Positions 19,623 through 29,574 of a DNA stretch of 35,718 nucleotides are shown here, piece by piece. Under the pieces are notes generated by a model. That model had not been told where the DNA came from and searched no databases. It saw only the letters and a program-made list of their open reading frames with translations. A program made the translations under genes and the position numbers. Source of the DNA: Blastocladiella britannica (lineage: Eukaryota > Blastocladiomycota > Blastocladiomycetes > Blastocladiales > Blastocladiaceae); contig MU624648.1 in the NCBI GenBank assembly GCA_025349905.2, positions 1-35,718 of the forward strand. The letters run 5' to 3'. The stretch's first letter is position 1, and each line of letters begins with the position of its first letter.

Positions 19623-20846
19623 ATGGCCACTCTCATTCCACGACCTTTCGGCCTTGCGCGCCGCGCATTCTCGGCCGCGCCGATCGCGTTCCACCAAAAT
19701 CCACTGGTAAATGACGCGTGAACTTTTCATTTCAAGTTAATCGGCGCTCATGCTACTTAATTGCAGGGCCTGCCGACCAACACTGATGGCAAATTCAAGC
19801 CCAACCCGGACCGCATGCGCCAGGGCCTACCTACGCGCCGCCCTATCGATGGCGTCAAACACGTGATCGCCGTGTCCTCGGGAAAGGGCGGCGTTGGTAA
19901 ATCGACTACTGCCGGTATTGTCATATTACAGAGCACGACGACCATTCGGGACTCAATGGAAACATTTACGATACAGCCAACCTTGCAATTGCAATCGCCC
20001 AGCAAGGACGCTCGGTCGGGCTCTTGGATACCGACCTATATGGTCCATCGCTGCCCCGGCTCATGAATCTGCGCGGCGTAGAGCCAGTCATGGACGAGCG
20101 TATGGAGTGCTGTTAGATTCATTGAGACTGTCGCCATTTCACACTTGGGGAAAATCCAGATAATCGACTGCTCCCGCTGACCAATTACGGCGTGCAATGC
20201 ATGTCGATGGGGTTCCTGGTCCGAGAGGAAGATCCAGTTGTCTGGCGAGGCATGATGATCATGAAGGCGCTCGAGCAGCTGCTTCGCCAAGTGAATTGGG
20301 GCACGATCGATTACCTTGTGATTGATATGCCGCCCGGCACTGGCGACACGCAATTGACACTGGTGCAGCAAATTCCGATCGCTGGCACGTCAACTTATTC
20401 TTGTTTTGTTGGGCAACCCACTTGACTTGGAAAATACACAGGTGCGGTCATTGTCTCGACCCCACAAGATCTTGCGCTGCTTGACGTGGTCAAGGGAGCC
20501 AATTTGTTTCGGAAGGTTCAAGTACCAGTACGCTTGCAGCTATTCGTTCATATTGATAAGTGGTTGACAACAAAGCAAATAGCTGCTGGGCATCGTGGAA
20601 AACATGTCGCATTTCGTCTGCCCAAACTGCCACCACGAGTCGCACGTCTTTGGCCCCTCATCTGCGCTGGACAAGAAGGCCGCCGATCTGGGCATGGCGG
20701 TATTGGGCCGCATCCCGTTGACGGAACAAATTAGCGCCCTCAGCGACAAAGGGTCGCCTGTGATTGTGGCGGCAAGCAAGTCAATCGAGGCGGGTGCTTA
20801 TCGCGACATTGCGGCCCAGATCGTTCAGCGGATCGAGAAGGTGTGA
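19623..20846 (+). CDS. IND1: IND1/NUBPL mitochondrial Fe-S P-loop NTPase for complex I
   Basis: Mrp/NBP35-family ATPase that carries a bridging [4Fe-4S] cluster and delivers Fe-S clusters to respiratory complex I. Six exons (19623-19706, 19767-19914, 19977-20099, 20160-20384, 20442-20527, 20583-20846) give 309 aa. Residues 1-28 (Arg-rich, no acidic residues, [17 protein letters not shown]) form a mitochondrial presequence. The deviant Walker [12 protein letters not shown], then [47 protein letters not shown], and the cluster-binding CPNC (residues about 235-238) are all present. The presequence separates it from cytosolic NBP35/CFD1. Intron 4 (20385-20441) appears to use a GC donor: only GC..AG keeps the reading frame between IPIA and [19 protein letters not shown]. 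Presence of IND1 implies that the organism has complex I. Confidence 0.95.
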
Positions 20847-20944
20847 CGTGTCAATTAATAGGTGAGTAGAACGGGGTTCTATGACAATGCATTGAAAATG
20901 TATTAAATTTTCTCCCAGAGAATATACGGTCCAGAATATACTCG

Positions 20945-23900
20945 ATGTTTGTCCCCACACAGGCAGTCGGATCCAGCGATCCGCCGCCACTGTCGTCGTT
21001 TATCGGGACCAAGGGCGCTCCCACCCCAAATGGACCTGCTGTTCGCTCGCTCCCCCGCGCCGCCGTCGATCCGAAAGATCAGCGGCAGCAGCAAGCACGG
21101 TCCGAGGGCCGATCGGTCACGGGCGGAAAACGGGCGGAAATTTCAGACTTATTCCCAGTCTCGCGCGTCGAAAAGTCGCTCTTCTCCGTTGCGTTTATTA
21201 CGACCCATGACAATGAGTTACCGAGCCGGATCTCGTGGATCTTGACGGTATTTTCAAAAAAAAAAAAAAAAAAATTTTAACTTCGATCCACCTGCCCTGT
21301 CTAGAATACAACTGACCCTTTCCCATGACCTCAATCACACACACAAAAAAAAATGTATCCCAGTGTGTGGAGGATATTCAGTGGTTCTCCTTCTCAATCA
21401 CGTCCAACATCCACGCCGACCTCTCGCTGATTGCAAGCATTATCCCGGAGCCCCTCAGGCTGTTTTCCGACTATGCGAGTTTCGCGGCCGCCAATACCAT
21501 TGCGCTGTGCATTGTGTTTCTGACCTTTACCTTGATTTCGGTGATCGTGCTGCTGATGCACCGGCAAGCGAAAATCCCGATCTGGTCCCTTCGCCTTCTC
21601 CGCGTTCTGTGCTCGCTGCTGCTCACGGCGCTATCGATCCCGGTCCTGACACTGTTTATTGGCGGTGCCGCGTGTATTGGTCCCGGCGCAAGTCTGAACG
21701 AGTACGGCGTCGCGTGCAGCAGCCCATCTGTCCTCCCGCTCGTGGTATTCAATGTGGTCGGATTGCTTTTGTTTATCCCGCTCCTGCTGCTCGGCGCTCT
21801 CGTGGTACATACTTAGATCTTTTTGGGATTGTGTGAAATGTGTGCGTCTAAACAATTCATGAAATAGTTTATCGAAACATCACCCACATCCGAGAGCCCG
21901 CTGGCCAAGGCACACGGCCGCGTGGATCTGCGCGGCGTGGTGGCGCGCATCGTTTTTGTCATTTCGTCCGTGTTTACGATGCACCAGGGCGGAGGTTGGC
22001 AGTGGTTCCACATGATCCTGGTGACGGGTGGGCTGGCCAATGTCGCATACTGGACCGTCATTTCCCAGGCGTGCGTTGGCGATCTCCCTCTTATATTTTA
22101 CTTGAAGCTATTAAACAAAAGGGTAAATAGGTACTACAACAATGCCATGACTGCATTCCGCGCGGGCATGGCCCTGGGAGCGTGTTTTTCCATGATCGCG
22201 TCCATGGCGGTCCACGGCGTCGTTGGCGCCAACACCAACGGGTGGTGGATGGCGATCCTGCCGGCGGGTGCGCTGGGGGTGATGGTCGGCGCCTCAGTGT
22301 CGGTGGCGCACGCAAAGTACTTTCTCAAGCGCACGGTGCGCGACTGGCACCGCATTCTGAAGCTCGAGGCAACGATCGACATGTCGGCCGGGTTGAGCTC
22401 GGGGTTTTTGCAACCGCCGCCGGGCAAGCCAGAGATATCAGAGTCACCCACGGCAGCAGTGCGGGCAATCACTCAGTTCACCGACTCTTCTTCGGTGACG
22501 ACGCGGCAGCTGCCGAAACGCACGCAGTCCATGGAGTACGGCAAGTCTGCACCTCAGGGATCTCAACAGACGCCGCCGGCATTGATTATCACTGGCGCAT
22601 TGATGTCGCCCTTGTCTCCCACACCCACCCTTACGGTTGCATCGCCAACCCAGGCACCCATCAGGTCGCCGATGATGACGCGCAAATCGTCACCGTTGCG
22701 TACGGTTTCGACCGGAGACGCGGGTGGGCAAAGCATGTCGCTCTCACGCGGGCGGGGAGCGCCGGCTGCGGGCCGGTTCGCGATGGTCAGTACGGGAGAA
22801 CTTCCCATGCCGCCTTCAAGCGGCAGTGGTGGCACCACCTCTGGTCCCGCGTCTGGCAGCAGTCCGCCCAATGAGCGGTTTGGTCCTCCGATCTCGCCCG
22901 CACGCCGCAAAGTCATGATGTCGTCGTCGGCGCACGGATCGATGCCGAGTCTCGAGGACTCGGAAAAAGTGCTCAATGGCCTGATCCAGCACGGTTCCGC
23001 CGATGCGCTGCACGAAGTGATGCTCCGACAACCGAAACGCAAGATCTACGTCTTTGACTCGCCGCTGCAGGTCGAGGTGTGCGTGCGGTTTATTCGCGAG
23101 AACCCCAGTACCAAGCAAATCACGATCGGGTTGCAGCTGCTGGAACGCGGGCTACTCGAGTTCCCGCGGGACCCGATGTTGACGCTGCTGGCGGCAACTT
23201 ACCTGTCGGCGTACTACGGGTTCGAGGGCGAACGGACCGCCGACATGCTGATCAAGGAGCTGCAGTCGGCGCGTAACGGGATCCCACTCGATGTCAAGTT
23301 TCTGGCGTACTGTCGGGAGCGCGCCAACAAGAACCAAGGGTCGCACGTGCTTGACCGCACCGAGCTCGAGACTCTGGAGCGCGAGGTGCGATTCCACCAT
23401 TTACGCGCACTCACTGCGATCCGTGACGTGTGGGAGGCGATTCGGGTCGCTTCGACACCCAATGTGCTGGCCGAAATCGTGTCACGGCTTTCATCCCATC
23501 GCGTCCACGCGTCTGCCAATTACTCGAAATTGCTGGAACGCAATCCTCGTGACAAGAACTTATTGCGCTCATATGCGCAATTTCTGATCCAAGTCGAAGC
23601 CGACAATGCCAAGGCATCTCAGGTGCTTGAACTGGCCGACGACGGTCCGCACTCTTTTTTTATATTTTTTTCATCGTGCTGGATATACCTAACGCTATTG
23701 TTTGATGAAAATGTAGTGGAAGAATACGATAATCCGCGCCAGAGCGCCGATAACGTTGCGCTGGAGAGGGCCGAAAACGCCTCGAGCTTTGGGGTTCCGC
23801 CTCCAGTCATCGAAACGCAGTATCTAAGCACAGTGAATGGGCGTCAGGAAACGATTTCGATGGAATCGATGGAGCTTGCAAGTGGGTCGGATATCGGACC

Positions 23901-26250
23901 GGATGGGAACTTTGGCGGCAACGGCAATGTCTCTTTCCAGCGACCGCAGCGTCGAAAACGATCATCCATTATCGGGGGAGCCGAGGGGTCATCAAGCGGT
24001 TTCCCAGGCGGGGTTGGAGGCGGTGCCTCGCAGCTGCTTGAAAACAATTCGCAGACGTCTGGTGCGTTTCCCAATTTCGTATTTACATCCCAGCTGTGAG
24101 ACTCACAAATACAATTCAAAAGGATCAGGTGCATCCTCGCGCGCAGCCCGCCAAAAGATCCAGTTAAAACGTATGCTGTTTGGGAGGGTTGTCAAACCGC
24201 TCTCGGATCTGCGCTTGCTCCAGGTCTCCTTTTTCATTCTCCTCGCGACCATCACGGCCGTGTTTATTGTTTGTCTCCGGTTCTTTACGGCGAGTACGAC
24301 TGCTCTGCGAGAAGAGTTTACCCTCGCCCGGGAGGCCCGACGCAACGCCGTCTTGCTCGTTGAAAGCATGCGGTTGATGGTATGCTTTTTTTAAACCTCA
24401 TTCGAGAGATGGATGGTTGATCCTCACGTTGTAAAAATTTCTTGACAGGTTTACGCAAACTCGCTCCACTTGCCAGTCCTCTTTGCATCAGTGGTCGACA
24501 AGTTCCGTGCGACCTTCTCGGAACTGGTCACGCAGTACCTTCCAAGTGTGGCCGCGTACGATAGTTCCGTCCACCACCTGCTAACCAAAATCCCCCTCTT
24601 TACCCCGCACCCGGTTGGCGTCAAGTTCGACTATCTCGCGAACCAATACTCGCCCGTGGAAGTCGTCAATGCCGTCATGCAATCTGCGCGTGTCTCGCTA
24701 AGCATGGCCAGCTATGGAACGCTCACCGCACAGGCGTGGGCGGCCAACACCGACTTGCTGTTCATCACCACCAACCTCAGCGCCATCCTGGACGCTTTGC
24801 GATTGCTCCCGGACTTCGGGGTCAATGCGTACACTGCCTTGTCGCAAACCAGCACCATGCAGCTGGTCGTGACGCTCTCGGCGGCGGTGGTGATGGTGCT
24901 CGTGAATTTGTACATGTCCTGCCAGCATGTGCGTATCTTTTCTACTCCTTTCTCGTCGACTCATATTCAGTACCTGACAATTTTTTTTATCTTCAGACGC
25001 TGGGGAACTACTTTTCGTCCGAGATTCGAATTCAAACGATGCTACTCACGCTTCCCAAGCGCGCAGCGGCGGAGCTCGTGACCGAAATGGAAGAGGAGAT
25101 CGAAAACTTCCGCGAAATCGTCGACGGCGGCCAGGAAACGACCGACGAGGCCGAGTTGCGACTGCTGAGCGTGCCCAACATTGGCGGCGATGACAAGAAG
25201 AAGATGAATCGCCGCCGCAAGTACTATTTGTGCATGATTATCCCGGCCACCATTGCCATTGGGGTCCTTGCTGCCATGTTTGGGATTACTTATGCCGCGA
25301 CAAGTGTCCAGCAGAATATGAGTCGTTTGGTATGTTGCATTTCCAGATATCCAAGACTGCTCCTGATCCTCATTCAATTGACATCTTGCTAACAGTACCG
25401 ATCGTCGGACCGTGCGCACCTTTCCATAAGTTCACGAATGATTGCGAGGGAATTCTTTTTCGCGGATGGAGTCCTTGACTATGGTTTGTCCTCGCTTGAC
25501 CTCTTTCCCTTTTTCGTTGAGGTGTAATCTGACCTCATGCTCAACTAATTTTATGATTTAGCAACTATTTTACAATACACCGAGGCAAAGGCGACCGAGC
25601 TCGGCGAGATCCAAGATGGACTTGAGGAAGAGCAAAGCGGGTTGAATGCGGAGGTGCCGCAATTCAGCATCTTCAGCCGCAACTGCTCGGTCCCAAGTGC
25701 GTGTCCGAACGTCAAGCCGAATCCTGCTGTGGGTTTCACCTTGTCGGTACGAATGCTATTAACTTTACCCTCACTGTTGCACAAAGGACTCACCTCACAA
25801 ATGACATAGCTTTCGGAGCTGCCACTCAACACCGAGTTCTGGAAAATGGTGGACGCATTGCAACAAGTCAATTTGGCCATTCTGCACGAGCCCGGAGACA
25901 ATATCTTGCCTTCGAGCCCCGATCACATCAAGTTCCAACTGTACGATGCCCTGGTGGACGATATTTCCAACCGGCTCGTCGACGTGGACGTGACGCTGTC
26001 CGGTCAAATGAGCGATTCGATCGCGCAATCGAGCGCCTACTGTATCATTGCATTTGTGGTGCTGGTTGCGGTGGTAGGCGCGTCGCTGGCGGTGTTCTTG
26101 GCCGTGATCTTGCAGCGACTGCGCAATGAGGCACGCGCGCTGACGGCCATCTTACATTTGATCCCGCCGCCGCACCTCAAGGACGCCGGTGAGCTGCAGC
26201 GGTACATTGAGTCGGGCGGTCTGGTCACATTGGCCTCGCAGGACATTTGA
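20945..26250 (+). CDS. TmcB-like multi-pass membrane protein (fungal Tmc family)
   Basis: Eleven exons (20945-21247, 21364-21804, 21868-22070, 22131-23644, 23717-24061, 24123-24379, 24449-24928, 24997-25329, 25396-25483, 25562-25746, 25810-26250) all join in frame to about 1529 aa. A disordered N terminus leads to about seven hydrophobic segments in exons 2-4 and a Ser/Pro/Thr-rich linker. At residues 610-820 comes a helical-repeat region (SPLQVEVCVRFIRENPSTKQ, LLERGLLEFPRDPMLTLLAA, HASANYSKLLERNPRDKNLL) of the kind found in tiny-macrocyst proteins B/C of amoebae, ciliates and chytrids. The C-terminal half has TM segments near residues 968, 1165, 1265 and 1465, with large loops between. No kinase or cyclase domain follows. 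Intron 3 (22071-22130) has a length divisible by three and no stop, so it looks like exon, but its splice sites and 60-bp size fit an intron. Function unknown; a sensory or mechanosensitive role is speculative. The start at 20945 is the least certain point; the upstream stop is 98 bp away. Confidence 0.83.
21256..21274. repeat. 19-base poly-A tract in intron 1 of the TmcB-like gene
   Basis: The run starts nine bases after the GT donor of intron 1 (21248-21363) and is followed by TTTTAA. Together with a CA repeat (about 21336-21344), it makes this intron low-complexity. Confidence 0.85.
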
Positions 26251-26285
26251 AATAGCGTCAATATAATAGAAATAAGGTGTTGTAT

Positions 26286-27379
26286 TTACTCGCGATCCTG
26301 GAGCAGTAGAGCAGCCACGCCATTGTCTTCGTCTTCGTCGAGATTCAAGCGCGCCAACTCGGCCGAAGCCGCCTCTGTATGGAACTCCTTTGGGTCGACG
26401 CTCTCCTCGTCTGTGGATTGCATACATCTGAGCACAACGAGAACTACCAAAAGAAAAGAAAAAAAGGCAAGCATACCCTCGCCCATGAAACGCGTATCGG
26501 ATTGCGCCAACGACTTGTCGTGCTCAAAGAGCTTACGTCCCGTCTTGCTCAATGCGGCACGGGCAGCAGCGGCAATGGCATTAGCGTTTTTGGGAGCATC
26601 GGCGGCGGCCGCCTTGGCCTTGGCCTTGGCGCGTTCCAGATCGAACGCCTTTTTCCAGGTCACAAACCGCTCGGGGGTGACGGGCGTGCCGCGGAACTTG
26701 GCATTGTCAGCCTCGTCCTCTTTTCGGATACGCTCCTCGTCAGCCGCACGCGCCGCAAACACCTTGACCGCGGCCACGCGTGCAATCTCCTCCTTGAGAG
26801 CAGTGACCACCGTGAACACCACGGGCTCGCCGACAAGTGGGGCGGCAGCGTCGGCAGCCGCCTGTGCAAACGCCTCGAGATCAACGTCCGAGAGGTACAG
26901 CGGGTGGTTCGGGTCCAGGTCCTCCTCTTCGTCGCCGTCGTCGTACTCATCCTCGTCGCTGTCATCGTGCGCGTTGTCACCATCATTGTCAGAGTCGCCT
27001 TCCAGGGAAGCTGGCGGCGTGCGCAGGACATCAAACGTCGGCAGCGACTCGGGGTAGTCCTCGGGCACATCTACGGTCAAGTAAAGGTTATAGCCAGCGG
27101 AAATAAAGTCATTCTCGGCCGGAAGCAGCGACGCTAAGGCCAGCTCGGACTCGTCCGGTGTTACCTTGAGCGCGTACTGGCGCACATTGCCCCCTTCCAG
27201 CTCTGTTATTGTGATATTTGTTAAAATTGTTGGAGCCAATATTATGACGCGTCGTGGTCGCGGTGGTGGCGGGCCTTGACGGTGCGTCGGCCCAAGCTGT
27301 TGTGCGCACCAATGAATTCCTCAAAGTAAATCGACTTGAGGATTTCGACCTCGTTCTGTTGCTCGGCCTCGTGGTCCAT
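26286..27379 (-). CDS. GIR2: RWD-domain protein GIR2/RWDD1 (DFRP2)
   Basis: Partner of the DRG-family translational GTPase Rbg2/DRG2 and a binder of Gcn1 through its RWD domain. Exons 27310-27379, 26477-27202 and 26286-26410 give 306 aa; both junctions are phase 1. The RWD signature is split by intron 1: EQQNEVEILKSIYFEEFI then ELEGGNVRQYALKV, and VDVPEDYPESLPTFDV carries the conserved YP-x-x-x-P motif. A long acidic stretch follows (DDSDEDEYDDGDEEEDLD), as in yeast Gir2. The C-terminal half has the DFRP2 features: RKEDEADNAKFRGTPVTPER, FVTWKKAFD, GRKLFEHD, and an acidic end. Family length is 240-265 aa; the excess comes from the acidic insertion and Ala/Lys-rich region. It converges with the TmcB-like gene, 35 bp between stops. 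Confidence 0.92.
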
Positions 27380-27433
27380 TTTAAGTAATTTATTGAATTT
27401 TTGTCCTTTCTCAAAGGGAAATCAACCCCCTGC
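27380..27433. promoter_or_regulatory. 54-bp bidirectional promoter of GIR2 and the multi-pass protein gene
   Basis: Start codons at 27379 (-) and 27434 (+; or 27449) are separated by 54 (or 69) bases, an A/T-rich stretch. Both promoters must be compressed here, or at least one transcript starts inside the neighbouring coding sequence. Confidence 0.45.
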
Positions 27434-29489
27434 ATGGTAACACACGCAATGGCAGAGCCGAAACCCAGCGATCCGAGCCCGACTCTGCCACCACTAAAAC
27501 CAGTGGCAAGGAGAAAAAGGAGCTCTCGAACCATGGCCCGCCTCACTTGCCACGCCATCTTGTCGCTCCTGATCTGGACCGGCGCCAACCTCTTTCCGTA
27601 CCAACCAATGATCGCGGCCGGATATCCGCTCATGGCAGCAGTCTCCAGTGTACTGGCGTGTCTGCCTGCCATTCACTGCATGAGCTACAACCCGTCTGCA
27701 TGGCAGACCGTGTTGCTGGCGGATCCAGTCGAGATCCAGCTGCGGTTTCAATCCAAGCGGATCCACTTCACGGGGCTCGTGTACACTTGCGTGCAACTCG
27801 TGCCCGTGGTGATCGGAATCTATCTCTTTGGTTTCCCGCTCCCATTTGCCTGCCTTGTTCCGGCCACAGTTTGGGTATTCTTACTTCCCATGTTTGCCCA
27901 CGTGTTTCTGGTCCCACGGTCGACATGGGCCATGGAAAAGACTGCGCGACTGGGCTGGTTTGCACACGCCTATTGTAGTCTTCAGCGGCACCTGAGCTGC
28001 AGTCAGCTGCCCTCGACCGCCATTGTACCGACTCCGCAGCAAGCGGCGCAGGTGGCCCTGTTTCTGACCATAACGGCGCTCATGTGGACGCTCGTCAACT
28101 TGTTTGTCGGCGCATTTGTCGCCCTGAGCGAGTTCCCGGTGGTGCAAGTGGTGGTGGTCTTTGTCTTTCAGACCTCGCTGTCGCTGTTTCGGACGGGCCG
28201 ATCCCACTTTTTGCTGCGGCAGGTCCCTCAAGAACGGAAACGAACCTCTCGCCAGGCTTGGTTGTTGCGACACGCCGCGTACTTTGATTTCGAGCTCTGT
28301 GGAGCCATGTTTGTCGGGTTGTGCATGCCCACGATCGGCTCGTGGCCGTCGGGAGTTGTATTTATGACGAGCGACGCGGCCGGGCTCGTCGGGGGGCTGG
28401 CTTACTTTTACGCGACGGGTGGGCTCACTGGTAGCGGCCGATTGTTGCAAGTGGACGTGCAAGCGCTGCTGATTCGTGTGTTTACGCGCACTCCGACTGT
28501 CATTGCACGCTTGCCCGATGACGCCGCCGAGGCTGGGTGGATGGTCTGCCCAAATGTTACCGTTACTCATCCTCCTCTCGCTCTGAACAAGATCGCCTCG
28601 CTCCTTCCACATGATATGGACCGCGCACCACCACCCTTGGCCCTATCCTCCAGTGTCATGACTGAATACCGAACGACATTACCCCCAGCACCATCATCGT
28701 CGTCGACTTCTTCGAGTCACAAGAACAGCGTCAGCATCCTACGAACCACCATCGACCGCATACCGCAACCACAAGTGCTGCTCGTGACGTCCCCAGGGCA
28801 CGACACATTTTATCGGAATCGGGTCACGTCCATTGCGTCGTTGGTGCCCACCACTGTGCTTACTCAAACATCAGGCACTGTTCAGCAGCGCCAAGGGATC
28901 CAAGTAAATATGCCGTCTCCAACCAGGATATTGCAGCTTCTCCTGGAAGTATTCGTTCTTGACCTTATAGTACGCTTTCCTTTTGTGTATTGTGTTGTGT
29001 GACTTTCATTGAGCCACGGTATTTAGGTCCGAACCTTTGCCGGCGCCTACTTTTTCGTGTTCATCATACCGATCACGCAGTTTGACTGGATGCTGCAATG
29101 GAACCCGACGGTGGCGTACTCGTACCGGCCGGACCCGACTGTCCCGGATCCAGTGTCCAATTCGAACCTCTACATGGGTCTCACCGTCTTGCTGACGGGG
29201 TTCTGTGGGATGATGGTGAATCGGATTGCAAGGCGGGCATTCGGACGAGGATTGCTCGGAATTGCACGGCAGCTGATGCGACAGCCCGAGATTTACATGA
29301 TTGTCGTTGGCACGTTTTATATGGCGCCGGGGTTTGTTTTGGTATGTCAATTTTATTTTGTCGTTATATAGATATTCACTTGTGGAATGGTGTCCATAGC
29401 CCGGCCGCCATTGGGCGTTTGAATCCACCATATTCGATCTCATGACGGGGATTCCGATCCGGATCTCGAAATGGGACTCCTTTCCTTGA
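27434..29489 (+). CDS. Multi-pass membrane protein of unknown function
   Basis: Exons 27434-28969, 29027-29341 and 29400-29489 join in phase 0 to 646 aa (641 aa if the second ATG, 27449, is used). After a Pro-rich, basic N terminus (PLKPVARRKRSSRT) there are about eight to ten hydrophobic segments: for example CHAILSLLIWTGANLF, GLVYTCVQLVPVVIGIYLFG, FLTITALMWTLVNLFVGAFV, VVQVVVVFVFQTSLSLF, and near the C terminus FFVFIIPITQFDWML and LYMGLTVLLTGFCGMMV. A Ser/Thr/Pro-rich soluble segment of about 130 residues separates the main TM block from the last segments. I recognise no transporter, channel or GPCR motif. The last exon rests on a 58-bp intron; an alternative acceptor at 29370-71 would make a 29-bp intron, which is too short. 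It may belong to a zoosporic-fungal orphan family. Confidence 0.72.
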
Positions 29490-29574
29490 CCCATGAGCAT
29501 CAAAATATACCTGTATCCACCATGTCCTGCAATCCACCACCTCAACTTAATACAAGAGATATTTATTACGGGTA

